DNA of 64,000 nt from Sapria himalayana (taxonomy: Eukaryota; Streptophyta; Magnoliopsida; Malpighiales; Rafflesiaceae), in contig JAREIK010000520.1 of the NCBI GenBank assembly GCA_029783825.1, positions 114,417 to 178,416 of the forward strand. The letters run 5' to 3'. Of this stretch, positions 47,956-63,200 are shown one piece after another. The first letter of the stretch is position 1; every line of letters begins with the position of its first letter. The translations under genes were made by a program, and so were the position numbers. The notes under the pieces are model-generated. The model ran no database searches and was not told the origin of the DNA. It was given only the letters and a program-made list of their open reading frames with translations.

Positions 47956-48160
47956 CTTATTGACACGTGTAGAATTTGTGCCCTACCCAAACACTTTGCA
48001 CAACTCTTACTTTGCCTTTATTCATGTTGTGACATCATGTAAGCTTGATGTCATAACTCATAAGAACCCATTAGGGCTTTGCGTGCATTGGGGAGAGAGA
48101 GAGAAAGAAAAGAGAGAGGATAGAAAAATAAAACAAAAAAAGATAATATTATTCTAGTAA
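47956..48160 (+). other. Promoter/5' leader-like segment with GA repeat
   Basis: Composition shifts sharply to a mixed sequence with CACACTCTTACTTTGC-type pyrimidine motifs, then GGGGAGAGAGAGAGAAAGAA. This resembles a plant gene's proximal promoter and 5' leader. With the exon-like piece at 48383 it may be another captured gene segment; no gene is identified. Confidence 0.3.
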
Positions 48161-48382
48161 AGAATTTATTTACTTTGAATTTGATTGCTCATACTTCATT
48201 CACCATTAGTGTTGCAACATACAGGCTTGTTTTTCTATTCCCTCATTTCTCATATAACTTGTATATGTTGCTTGCTACTTTGAATGTAAAATACATAATT
48301 TGAATTACTCTATCTGTTGTTTTGTTTTTATTTTTTGTGCGGCTCATTTGTTATTGTTCACCCTTTATTAATAGGTGGTTAG

Positions 48383-48473
48383 CTGGTAATATCTCATTAT
48401 CAAATTGCCGATCCCTATTTTAGACGTGTCGTGCCCCCTCTTCTAATTCAAAGTGATGCTGCATTTTTTGATG
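48383..48473 (+). other. Unidentified exon-like segment
   Basis: A 91-bp open stretch between an AG acceptor and a perfect GTAAG donor encodes about 30 residues with normal protein composition, including ADPYFRRVVPPLLIQSDAAF. Composition and codon use differ from the AT-rich flanks. I do not recognise the family. Confidence 0.35.
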
Positions 48474-48999
48474 GTAAGCCAAATATATGTGATTTCATTT
48501 AATTGGTATAAGCATATTTTTTTAAAGTAGTAGTTAGTAGTGAGGATGGCCCCCTCTTTTTTTAATTTCACAGCTTAAAAGGAATAATAATTGTAAAATG
48601 TGATTATTTTTATCCCATTGCAAATTTGATGTGCAAACGATTATAGAATGTTCATAAAATAAAAAATTATTTTTATAAAAAATTATTTTTGTTCCCATTA
48701 ATTGTTTTTTATTAAAGACTTACTTTTTGATATTTTGTCTGACTTCCATGGTAATTATATAATCATGGAATATTGAACCATCATGGAAGACAAAAAGGCT
48801 GATTCAACTCCATCACAATCAGAACCTTTGATACTACTGTCATCCTTCTTGAATAAAAGGCAAAGAACATAGACACTGTGTATATGAAGGAAGTTAACAA
48901 AAACAATGGGTAAGAATGTTCCAACTATTTGATTAATTGCTTTTTATCCTTTTGAAAGAATGATTGTCTGCCACATGATTTTAGAACTGTCTAGATGGT

Positions 49000-49300
49000 C
49001 CATGCGCCATGGCACACAAAGTGCCAATGCCAGCGATGATGTGTGATGAACATGTGCTGGCATGTGGGTTAGTGTTAGTGGGTGCATTTTTCAGTTGGTA
49101 GTGATGCCATGAGATGTGGTGCCATTGATGCACAGCTGTGGTGTATAACTGTGCGCAAGTGCACAGTGTGTGTGTGGTGTAGTGAACGTGGATGTGTGGT
49201 TGATGTACTAGACGTGCACCATGTGTAAGTTTGATCCAGCCATGGAGTAGTGTGTGCAACATGTGGGTTGTGTTCATTGGGTTCTTTTTTTTATATGTAT
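49000..49300. repeat. G/T-rich low-complexity segment
   Basis: The plus strand is rich in GTGTG, ATGTG, GTGCAC and TGGTG words and poor in C runs. It gives a His/Thr/Cys-rich minus-strand frame (48981-49334) by composition. No repeat unit length is clear. Confidence 0.5.
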
Positions 49301-49494
49301 CAAAGAAAGTGATTTTCCATGTAGAATCAAGCAAGTAAAAACTATATAATTGTTATGAAAGTGGCCGCTACGTTGGTGGTTGCATCACTATTAGACTACT
49401 ATAGTAAATGTTTAAAGTTAAGTGTGCAATGAAACATATTATATTTAATTTATTTATATATAGCACAATTTTATTATTTTCTATTTTATCACAG

Positions 49495-49790
49495 GAACTC
49501 ATGGAGAAACGTATGATAGCTGCTTCTCAACTAGTTGAGGGTTTTATGAATCTTTAGATAACTTTTTTGAAGGAAGAAATGTAGGAAATTAATAAAGTGA
49601 ATGTTGAGATGAAATATACCAAGAAAGTAATGAAATCGTAGATGACATATAAGGAGTCACTATTAATAGCCTTATGAGACAGATAGCACATCTAGTTCCA
49701 TTAGAATACTCACACAGGAGAGCCTAGCACAGATGTACCATCTAATGATGAAGATGGTGATTTAGTTTTAAAAGATTTTATATCTATGTT
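49495..49790 (+). pseudogene. Decayed coding relic, possibly CACTA second-protein C-terminus
   Basis: The plus strand reads ELMEKRMIAASQLVEGFMNL, a stop, ITFLKEEM, a stop, then EINKVNVEMKYTKKVMKS and another stop. The stretch is amphipathic and charged, and the stops are TAG at plausible glutamine positions. It lies about 500 bp from the CACTA terminus at 50287, where the end of a transposon gene could lie. Family not recognised. Confidence 0.4.
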
Positions 49791-49969
49791 ATGTATTTTT
49801 TAACCATGTAACTTTTATATCATAATTATTTCTAAATTATTTTTGGTTTTGGTAAATAATAAAAAATGGTTTATAGTATATGTTTTTATTAAATTCAAAA
49901 TAAAATTTTAAAAAAATGTAATCAATTTTTTTGTAAAAAAATTATGAAAATAATTTTGGAAAGAAAATA

Positions 49970-50287
49970 GCTATAGATTTTTCCCTCACTAATTTAGCTA
50001 GGGAATTTTGAGTATATATTAAGTTGAAAAATATTAATTACTACACTTAATTATGATTAACATTAGGAAGGAAAGAATATAATTAGGAATGGAAGAATAT
50101 AATTAGCTAGGGAATTTTTATTGTTTAAAGATTTGCTAGACAATTTTTTTTCTCATTAATATTTTGTGACGAGCATTTTAGTGTGAGATTATTTATAATG
50201 ATAATTTATTGTTATTCTATTTTAGAGACAGAATACGCCCAAATAGCTAGGAAAATTTCCTTAGCTATTTGTTCTTTTTTTGTAGTG
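49970..50287. mobile_element. CACTA subterminal motifs and terminus
   Basis: Contains CTCACTAATTTAGCTAGGGA, repeated AATTAG..AGGGAA and TAGCTAGGAAAATTTCCTTAG, the same subterminal family as 7780-8226 and 26680-27472. It ends ...TTTTTTTGTAGTG at 50287. GATA repeat starts within about 5 bp. Confidence 0.8.
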
Positions 50288-50659
50288 AGATTGATATATA
50301 GATTAATAGATATATTGATAGATAGATTTGATAGATAGAAAGATAGTTTAATAAAAAGATATATAGATAGAGACATAGATAGATAAATAGACATATAGAT
50401 AGATAGATAAAAAGATAGGCAAATAAATATATAAATAGATAGATAGATAGATAGATAGTTAGTTAGTTAGTTAGATAGAAATATATATAAATATTTTGAT
50501 AGATAAATCGATAGAGAGATAGTTAAAGTGATTGATAGATAGATAGACAAATATATATAAAGATAGATAGTAAGAAAGAAAGATAGATAGATTAATAGAT
50601 AGATAGATAAAATATTTAAACAGATAAATAGATTGATAGTAAGACTAATACATAATTAA

Positions 50660-50690
<31 letters not shown>

Positions 50691-51469
50691 TCAATAGATA
50701 GATAGATTGATTGACAAATTTATAGAAAGATTTATTAACATATTGATCAATAAATTAATAGATAGACTGATATTTAGATTGATAGACAGATTGATACATA
50801 GATAGATAGATAGAATGATAGATAGATAGATAGATAGATAAATAGCTAGATAGATAGATAGATAGATAGATATACAAATAGATAGAAAGACAAACAGATA
50901 GCTACATAGATGGATAGTTAGATAGATAGATAGATAGATAGACATATAGATAGACATATAGAAAGACAGATAGATTGATTGATAAAAAGATAGATAAACT
51001 GAAAGAAAGATGGATAGTTATATAAAAAAGATAGATAAACAGATAGATAGACAGATAGACAGATAGATATATAGATAATCAAAATGATAGATAGATTGAA
51101 ATATAAATTGACAGATAGACATATAGATAGATATACAGACAGATAGATTGATTGACAGATAGACAGGTAGATAGGCAGATAGATAGATATTAAGATAGAT
51201 ATAAAGATAGATAAACAAATAGTTATAAAGATAAAAAGACAGATAGATAGAATGAAACATAGAAAGATAGAAAGATATATAGTTTGTTAGAAAGATAGAT
51301 AGATATTTAGAAAAATAGTTAGACAAATAAATAAACATAAAATAGACAAATAAATAGACAAATAGATATATAGATAGATAGATAGATATAAATATATAAA
51401 GACAGATCAATAGACAAATTGATAGACATATAGATATATAGATAAAAAGATAGATAGTTTGTTAGAGAG

Positions 51470-51500
<31 letters not shown>

Positions 51501-52050
51501 GACATATAGATAGATAGATAGATTAATATATAAATAGATAGATAAATTGACAGAGAGATTGACTGATTGATAAGATAGATAGATAGATATACATACAGAT
51601 AGATAGAAAGAAAGATATATAGATATATAAATAGACAGATAGATAGATGTACAGATAGATAAATAGATAGATAGACTAATAGATAGATAGATATACTGAT
51701 AGATAGACTAACTGATAGATAGAGAGATATATAGATAGAGAGACAAATTGATGGACAGTTTTATAGATAAATAATTAGACATATAAATAGATAGATAGAC
51801 AAATTGATAGATAGACATATAGATAAATAAATATATAGATACATAGACAGACAGATAGATATAAAGATAAATAGACAAAAAATATATAGATAGATAGATA
51901 GATACAAAGATAGATCTATAGATAGCTAGATAAATATATAGATCAATAGAAAGATAGATAGACATATAACTTGAAAAATAGATAGACATATAGATAGATT
52001 GATATATAGATAGAAAATAGATAGATAGACAAATAGATAGACAAATAGAT

Positions 52051-52091
<41 letters not shown>

Positions 52092-54992
52092 AATAAATAG
52101 ATTGATAGATAGATAGATATATAACAAATAAATAGATAGAGAGAGAGAAAAATAGACACATGGAGAGACAAATAGATGGATTGATAGAAAGATAGATAGA
52201 CAGATAGATATCTTTAATAGAAAGGCAAACAGATTGACATACAGATAGATAGATAATTATTCATAAAGAAAGACAGATTGATTGATAATAGACTGACCGA
52301 TAAATAGATAGATTGATAAATAAACACAAAGAGAGACAAATAGACAAACATATAGAGAGATAGATAGATAGACAAATAGATAGACACATATAAACATACA
52401 GATATATTGATAGATTAATAAATAGATAGACACACATATTGAAAGAAAGATAGATAGATAGATAGACAGATAGAAAAATATTTGATAGATAGACAAATAG
52501 ATAGACAGATAGATTGATAGATAGACAGATATACATATAAATAGATAGAAAATATATATATAAGTAGATAAATAGATTTACAGATAGATAGATTGTTAGA
52601 CAAATTGATAGATAGATTGATAGATAGAATGATAGACATATTGATAGATAGATTGAAATATAGATTGATAAAAAGATTGATAGAAAGAAAACTAGACATA
52701 TTAAAAGAAAGATAGATAAATAGATAGATAGATAGATTCACAGCTAGATTAACACCAAGATTGACAAATTGATAGAAAGATTTATAAACATATTGGTAGA
52801 GTGATTAAAAGATAGATTGATAGACAGATTGATAAATAAATAGATAAACAAATAATTATAAAGATAGATAGACATATAGATTCATAGATATTTAGATAAA
52901 TAGATAGTTAGTAGTTAGAAAGATAAATAGACACTTATATAGATAGATTTATAAATAGATAGAAAGAAAGATAGATTGTTTGAGAGAAGATAAAAAGATA
53001 GAAAGATAGAAAAAAAGAAAGAAATAAAGAAAGATAGATTGATAGATTGATAAATAGATGGATAGAAAGATAGATAAATAAACTGATAGATAGATTGATA
53101 GATATATAGATTGATAGATAGTTAGATAGTATGATTCATAGTGCTAGACATATTGATAATTAGATTGATATATAAATTGATATTTAGATTGATAAATAGA
53201 TTTATAGACAAAATTAAAAATAGATGGATAGATTGATTGATTGATAGTTAGATAGTGAGATTGATAAACAAATTGATAGACATATTGATAATTATATTGA
53301 TCGATAGATTGTTATATATATTGATAGACAAATTTAAAGACAAATTTAAAAATAGATTGATAAATAGATAAATAGATTAACATATATATAGACAAATATA
53401 TAGATAGATATATGGACATGTAGATAGATGGATAAATAGATAGATAAATAGATAGATAGATAAACAGATAGAAAGATATATCAAAAAATAGATAGGAAGA
53501 TGGAAAGATAGATATACAGATAGAAAGACAGATGGATAAATAGATAGATAGAAAAATAGATTGATACGTAGATAGATTGATAGATGATAGAAAGATTGAT
53601 TAGATAGATATATAGATAAATGGATAGATAGATTGACATTTACATAGACAAATAGATAGATAGATAGTTAGATAGATAGATAGATATATAGAAAGATAGA
53701 TAGACAGATATATAGACACATAGATAGTATACAGATAAAATATAGATAGATAGATAGATAGATACCGAAATATCTATAAATACCAATAAATAGATAGATA
53801 GATAGATAAATAGTTAGATAGATAGATTGACTAATCATATAGATCGACATATAGATTGGCAGATATATAGAATGGTAGATAGATAAACAGAAAGATATAT
53901 AGATAGATAGACTACTAGATAGATAGACATAGATAGAAGAAAGATAGATAGATAATTAAATAGATAAAAGATAGATAGATAGTCAAGTATATTGAGAAAT
54001 AGATATATAGATAGATAGATAGGCATATTGATATATAGATTGATAGACACAAAGAAAGGCATATATATAGATAGATAGACATATAGATAGACAAATATAT
54101 AGATAGATAGACATATAGATAGACAAATATATAGATAGATAGATAGACAAATAAATAGACACATATATACACAAATAAATATAGAGATAGACGACCAATA
54201 GGTAGATAGATATATAGATAGATAGATATAAATATAAATAGACATATAGATATATAGATAGATAGATATAAATATAAATAGACATATAGATATATAGATA
54301 GATAGATAGACAAATAGATAGGAAGTAAGATAGATAGATAGACAAATAGATAGAAAGTAAGATAAATAGATAGAAAGTAAGATAAATAGATATATAGATA
54401 GATAGATAGATATATATATATATAGACAGACAGATAGATAGATAGATAAGTAGATAGACAGATAGATTGACTGATAAATTGATAGATATATAAATAGATA
54501 GATAGATAAACAAATAGATAGACATATAAATAGTAAAATAGATAGACAGATAGATAGAAAGATAGATAATCAAATAGAATGCTATATAGATAGACAACTA
54601 GATATATAGACAAATAAACACACATGTAGACAAACTGATAGTTAATTAGTCAGTCATTTAGCTAGATAGACAATCAGGCAGACATATAGATAGAGAAATA
54701 GATATACATATAGATAAACAAATAGATAGACAGATAGATTGAAAGATATACAAATAAAAAGATAGAAAGATAGATAAATAGATAGACAAAAAGATATATT
54801 GATTTATAGAGAGATAATTAGATAGACAAAATGATAGATATATATTTAGATAGATGGATAGACAGAAAGAGAAATAGATATTTAGATAGACAAATAGATT
54901 AATAGATTGATATATAGATAGATAGAAAAATATATAAAACATAAATAGATAGATAGACACATAAATGGATATATAGATAGATATACAAATAG

Positions 54993-55027
<35 letters not shown>

Positions 55028-55527
55028 GATAGAAAGATAGATAGAAAGATTTATCGATAGATAAATAGAAAAATAGATTGACGTATATATAGACATATAG
55101 ATAGATGGAAAGATAGACAAATAGATAAATAGATAGCTAGACAAATAGATACACTTTGATAGATATATATAGAGATAGATGGATAGAGAGAATTATAGAT
55201 AGACAAATAGGTATACATATAGATAGACATATTGATATATTAATAGATAGATAGATAAATAGACAAATAGAGTAACATATAAATATATAAACACATAGAA
55301 AGATAGATAAATAGATTGATAGAAAGAAGATATATAGATAATTATATAGATAGAATGATAGATAGATAGATAGATAGACAGAAAGATATACAAAAAGATA
55401 GATTATTAGATAGCTACATAGATAGATAAATAGATAGATACATAGGCAAATAAATGGATAGATAAATCATCACATAGACAAGTAGATTGACAGATAGATA
55501 GACTAATTGATATATAGAAAGATAGAT

Positions 55528-55566
<39 letters not shown>

Positions 55567-58500
55567 GACAGATAGATAGATAAATAGATAGATAGAAAGT
55601 TAGATGATAGATAGATTGATATAAAGATATATAAATGATAGGCATATAGATATATAGATAAACAAATAGTTAGATAGACACATAGAAAGATAGATAATAA
55701 AATATATAAATAAATTATAAGACTAATAGAATGACAAAAAGAATGACAAATAGATTAAAACACAAATACATATACATATAGATAGAAAGATATACTAACA
55801 GATAGATAGATAGATATATAGATAGACAGACAGATAATTTGATAGATAAATAGATATATATAAGACAAATAGATAAAAATATAGATAGACAGATTGATAT
55901 ATAGATATAAAGATAGATAGACAGATAGATATACTGATCGATAGACATATAGAAAAATAGATAGACTAATACATGGATAGACACATAGATACATAAATAA
56001 ATATATACATAGACAGACGGACAGACGGTTAGATAAATAGGTATATTGATAAAAAGATATATAGATAGATAGATTTATAGATAGATAGATAGTTAGACAA
56101 ATAGATAGACATGTTGATAGACAATTATATAGATAAATAGATTTAATAATAGATTTACAAATAGATAGTCAAATAGAAAGACACACATATAGAAAGATAG
56201 AAAAATATATTGACAGATTGATAAAAAAATAAATAGATTGATAGATAAATATATTTATAGATAGATAGATAGTTAGACAGAATGATAGAAATATAGATAG
56301 ACAAATATATAGATAGATAGATGTATATACAAATATATAGATAGCTAAATAGATAGATAGATAGATAGATAAATATACAAATTGATAGACAGATATATAC
56401 AGATATATAGACAGACATATTGGTTGATTGATAGACAGATATATTAGTAAAATTGAGAGACAAATAGATATACAGAGATATAGATAGGATAGATTGTAAA
56501 ATAGATAGATGGTTATATTGACATATAGATATACAGAGATATAGATAGATAGATACATAGATAGATATATAGATTGTTAGACAAATAGATAAACACATTG
56601 ATAGATAGATATATAAATAGACAGACATATTGAAAGATAGATAGATAGACAAATAGATAGATAGACAAATAGATAGATAGATAAATAGACAGATAGATAA
56701 TAGATAGATAGATAGATACACAGATACATAGATATACAGATAGAGAGATAAAAACAAAGAAAGATATATAGATAAACACATAAAAAGAAAAATAAATAGA
56801 TTGATAGATAGAGATATTTATAAATGGTTAGATAGATAGAAAGATAGATTGATTGATAGAAATATAGAAAAATATATAGACAAATTATTAGATAGATACT
56901 TAGATAGAAAAATACATAGATAGATATGCAAATCAATAGATAGATAGATCGATAGATAGACAGATAGATCGCAAATAGATAGATAGATATATAAATAGAT
57001 AGACAGACATACAGATAGATTGATAGATATATAGAAAGATAGATAGATAGTTAGATAGATAGATTGATAGATAGATAGATAGATATGTAAATTGATAGAT
57101 ATATAGATAGATAGATAGACATATATACATACATATAGACAAAAGGATAGATAGACACATAGAAAGATTGATAGTCAGATATATAAATAAATTGAAAGAT
57201 AAATAGTATGACAAATAGATTAACACAGATAAACAGATAGACAGACATATAGATAGATATATAGGCAGATAGTTAGACATATAGATTGTACAAAAAAGTG
57301 ATTGATATATAAATAGATCGAAAGATACACAAATTGATAGACATATTTTTAGATAGATTCATAGATAAATATAAAGATAGAAAATTGATAGATAGATAGA
57401 TAGATAATAGATCAACAGATACATAGATAGACACATAGACAGATAGATAAATAGATAGATAGATTGATTGGTATATTGATAGATAGAAAAATAGATAGAC
57501 AAATAAATAGACAGATTTATAGAGTAATAGATAGACAAATAGATATACAAATAGATAATGAGATAGATTTATCATTATATTGTCATAAAGAATGATATAC
57601 ATATTTGATAGTTAGATAGATATATAGCTTGTTAGAAAGATTTATAGTTAAGTATATAGATATAATTATATATATATATATATATAGATATACCGAAAGA
57701 TAGAAAAATAAATACATAGATAGATAGTTAGTTAGATAGATAGAAAGATAGATAGATATAATGATAAACAAATCGATCGAAAGATAGTTATAAAAATAGA
57801 TAGATAGACAAATAGATATAAAGATAGATAGTAATAAAGATATATAGATAGATAGAAAAATGGATAAACAGATAAATAGATAGTTAGTTAGACTAATACA
57901 AAGATATATATATATATTAGTAGTTATAATAATGATTGATAGACAAATTTATAGAAAGATTTATAGGCATATTGATAAACATATTATAGATAGATTGATA
58001 TAGAGATTGATAGACAGATTAATACATAGTTAGATAGATAAATAGAAAGATAGACAGATAGATAAAAAGATAGACAAATAGATGAATAATTAAATAGATG
58101 GATAGATGGAAAGATAGATATATAGATAGATAGTCATCTATATAGCTAAATAGATAGCTAGATAGATAGATAGATAAAATGATAGACAAATAGAAAGAAA
58201 GAAAGATAGATTGATTGATAGATAAATAGATGGATTGATAGATAGATAGAGAGATAGTCAAATAGGTAGATAGATTGAAAGATAGAGAGACAGACAAATA
58301 GACAAATATATATATATATATATATAGAAATAGATAGATAGATAAATAAATAGTAGATAGCCAAATTGATAGATATATAGATAGATAGTTTTTACAAATA
58401 GATAGATAAATAAACAATAGATAGCCAAATTGATAGATATATAGATAGATAGTTTTTTAGAAAGATAAATAAATAGACAAATAGTTAGACAGATAGATAG

Positions 58501-59232
58501 TCAAATATATAGACAAATTTATTGACAAATTGATATATCGATAGAAAGAAATATAGATTGATAGATACACATATATAAAGACAGATCAATAGAAAAATTG
58601 ATAGACATATAGATATATAGATAAAAAGATAGCTAGATATTTTGTTAGAAAGATAGATAGATAAATAAATAGATAGATAGACAAATAGCTATATAGACAG
58701 ATACATAAAGATATAGAAATGACAGACAGATATATAAATAGATAGATTAATTGATAGAGAGATTAATAGATAGATAGATAGATGGATAGATATACATATA
58801 GAAAGATAGATTGATTGATAGATATACATATAGGTAGAAAAATAGATAGACATACAAAAAGATATATAGATAGTCTTATAGATACAGAGATAGATAGACA
58901 GACTAATAGATAAACTGACATAAAGAGAGATAGATAGATAGATAGATAGACAGATAGATAGACATTAATATAGATAAATAGATTAACATATAAAAAAATA
59001 GATATACTAATTGATAGCTAGCCATATAGATAAATAGATAGGAAGATAGACAGATAGATAGATAAATAGATAGACATACAGACAGATTGATATATTAAAT
59101 GAGAAATAGATAGATACATAGAAAAATATATAGATAGCTAGATAGATAGATTGATTGATAGATAAATTGATTCATAGATAGAAGATAGATAGACAAATAT
59201 ATAGATAAATAGATAGACATATATATAGATAG

Positions 59233-59272
<40 letters not shown>

Positions 59273-60234
59273 AAATAAATAGACAGATAGACATATATAT
59301 ATAAATATATAACAAAAAGATAGACAGACAGATAGATGGATGGATAGATTGATAGTAAGACAAATTAACACATTGATAGACAAATAGATAGATTGATAGA
59401 CAGATAGATAGATAAACTGACATAAAGTGAGATAGATAGATAGATAGATAGATAGACAGATAGATAGACATTAATATAGATAAATAGATTAACATATAAA
59501 AAGAAAAATAGATAGACTAATTGATAGCTAGCCATATAGATAAATAGATAAGAAGATAGACAGATAGATATATAAATAGATAGACATACAGATAGATTGA
59601 TATATTAAATGAGAAATAGATAGATACATAGAAAAATATATAAATAGCTAGCTAGATAGATAGATAGATAGATAGATAAATTGATTCATAGATAGAAGAT
59701 AAATAGACAAATATATAGATAAATAGATATACATATATATAGATAGATAAATATATATATATATATAGAAAAATAAATAGACAGATAGACATATATATAT
59801 ATAAATATATAACTAAAAGATAGACAGATAGATAGATAGATTGATAGATAGATAATAAGACAAATTAACACATTGATAGACAAATAGATTGATAGACAGA
59901 CAAATAGATAAATTGACATAAAGAGAGATAGATAGATAGATAGATAGATAGACATTAATATAGATAAATAGATTAACATATAAAAAGAAAAATAGATAGA
60001 CTAATTGATAGCTAGCCATATAGATAAATAGATAAGAAGATAGACAGATAGATAGATAAATAGATAGACATACAGACATATTGATATATTAAATGAGAAA
60101 TAGATAGATACATAGAAAAATATATAGATAGCTAGATAGATAGATAGATAGATAAATTGATTCATAGATAGAAGATAGATAGACAAATATATAGATAAAT
60201 ACATAGACATATATATAGATATATAAATAAATAA

Positions 60235-60276
<42 letters not shown>

Positions 60277-63200
60277 AAATTAATAGACAGATAGAAATAT
60301 ATATATAAATATATAACAAAAAGATAGACAGACGGATAGATGGATGGATAGATAGATAGTAAGACAAATTAACACATTGATAGACAAATAGATAGATTGA
60401 TAGATAGATAGGTAGATAAACTAATAGATAGACTGATAGATAGACAAAGAGATACACAGACATATAGAGATATAGATAGATAAACAAATAGATAAACAAA
60501 TAGATAAACAAACAGAAGGAAAGAAAGAAAGATAGATAGATAGATACTTATATAGATAGATACATTGATGATTGAAAAATAGATAGATAGATAGATTAAC
60601 ATATAGACAAACAGACATATACACAAATAGATAGAGAGACAAATAGATAGACAAATAAAGATAGAGAGACATATATATAGACAAATAGATAGACAAACAT
60701 ATAAACATACAGATATATAGATAGATAGACATGCAAATAAATAGATAGAATGACAAATAGATAGTCAGATAGATAGAAAGATAGATAGATAGACAGACAG
60801 ATAGATAGATAGATAGACATATAGATAGATAGATCAAAAAACCAAAAGATAAATAGATACACATATAGATAGACACATAGATAGATACAAATATAAAGAT
60901 AAAATGATAGATAAATTTACATATAGATAGATAGATAGATTATTTGATAAATTGATAGATAGATTAATATAAAGAATGATAGTTAGATTGATAAATAGAT
61001 TAATAGATAGATTGATTGAAAGATTGATAGAAAGATTAATAGACATATAGACATATTAATATGCATATAGATAAATAGATAGATAGATGGATAGATAATC
61101 ATATAGTTTAATAAATAGATAGAAATATTGATAGACATATTGGTAGATTGATTAAAAAAATATTGATAGATAGATTGATAAACAAATAGATAGACAAATA
61201 GTTAGAAAGATAGATAGAGATTCATAGCTATTAATATAGATTGATATATAGATGATAGTTACACATTTAGATAGATGCATATATAGATAGATTGATAAAT
61301 ATATAGATAGTTAGATTGATTGAGAGATAAATAAAATGATAAAAAGGTGGATAGATAGATAGATAAATATATGCATAGAAAATAGATAGATAGACTACTA
61401 TGTAGACATATAGATAGATTGATCGATAGATAGTAAGATTGATAGACATTTTGATAGACATTGATAATTATATTGATTTATAGATTGATACATATATTGA
61501 TAATAAAATTTAAATATAGATTGATAGATAGAAAGATTGATGATTGATTGATTGATTGACAGACATATAGATAGATAGATTGATTGATTGATGATAGAAA
61601 ATTAGATAGATAGATTAATATATAGATAGAAAAATAGATAGATAGATAGATAGTTAAATAGATAGGTAGATAGACAGATAGATAGACAAATAGATAGATA
61701 GTTAGACAGATAGATAGATAGATCGATAGATACATAATGAGACATATAGATATATAGATAGATTGATTGATTGACATTTAGATAGACATATAGATAGATA
61801 GATTGATAGATTGATAGATAGATATATAGATAGATAAATTGATAGAAAGATAGATAGACAGATATATAGATAGATAAATTTAAAGAAAGTTCAATAGATA
61901 GATAGATAGATAGATAAAGAAATATATAGAAAGATCAATAGATAGATAGATAGATAAATAGATAGAATGACATATATACTAATATATAGCTTGACATATA
62001 GATAGGCCATTAGATAGAAAGATAGATAGATAAACATATATATAGACAGATAGAATAATAGATAGATAGACATATATATAGAAAGATGAATAGATAGATT
62101 GATATTTAGATAGTCAGATAGATAGATAGATATAAAGATAGATAGTTCAGTATATAGAGAAATAGATAGACAGATAGATAGATAGATAGACATATTGATA
62201 TATAGATAATGAAATAGAATGGCATATAGATAGATATATTGATATACATATAGATAGAAAAATATATAGACATTTAGATAGACAGATAGATATACAAATA
62301 TTATACAAAAACATAGATAGATAGACTAATAGATAGTCAAATATATAGACATATCATTAGATAGAATGATAGACATATAAATAAATAGATGATAGATAGA
62401 TAGATAGATAGATATACTGATAGATAATTTGATATTCATTTATAGAAAGATTGATAGATAGATTCATAGACAGATAGATACACCGACATATAATTAGATA
62501 GATTGATAAAATGACAGATAGATAGATATGTAGATATAAAGATAGATTGACTGATAAATAGATGTAGAGATTTATAAATAGATAGATAAATAGATAAATA
62601 GATAGATAGGCATATAGATTGTAAATAGGTAGACAGATAGATAGATAGATACTCAAATAGATAGACATATAGATAGATAAATAGATATATAGACAAATAG
62701 ACATAATATAGTCAAATAGATAGTTAGTTAGTCAGTCATTTAGGCAGACAGATAATCAGGTAGGCAGATAGATAGACAAATAGATATACATATAGATAAA
62801 TAAATAGATGGACATATAGATCAAACATAAGATAGATAGATAAATAGACAGACAAAAGGCACAAAGATAGACCAATAGATAGATAAACAGATTGATTGAT
62901 TGATTTATATATAGACAAATAGATAGACACAATTATAGATATATATTTAGATAAATAGATAGATAAAATGTGAGATAGATATTTAGACAGATAGATACAT
63001 AGATATATATATATATATATAGAAACAGATATAACATAGATTGATAGATAGATAAACAAATATATTAATATATAGATAGATAGACAAATAGATATATAGA
63101 TAGATAGATAGAAAGACAGATAGATAGACATACAGACAGACAAACAGATAGAAAAATTATTAGACTGATATCTAGCCATATAGATATATGGATAGATAGA

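Larger units (their letters stand above)
32755..50287. mobile_element. Possible older CACTA relic hosting the 9.9-kb CACTA element
   Basis: The right end is firm: GCTAGGGAA-type subterminal motifs from 49970 and a terminus ...TTTTTTTGTAGTG at 50287. The left end is uncertain. A lone subterminal-like motif (AGAGATGGATTTTCCCTTGGTAATTCGTAGCTAAATTT, read in two halves) sits near 32768-32808, and no terminus is visible. Between them lie a UTP6-like exon, the nested 35059-44994 element, an LTR fragment and exon-like pieces. The block could instead be several unrelated insertions with one CACTA end. Confidence 0.35.

Noticed and set aside
48981..49334. 117-codon His/Thr/Cys-rich frame
   Set aside because: Arises from G/T-rich low-complexity DNA; no domain or splice context supports a gene.
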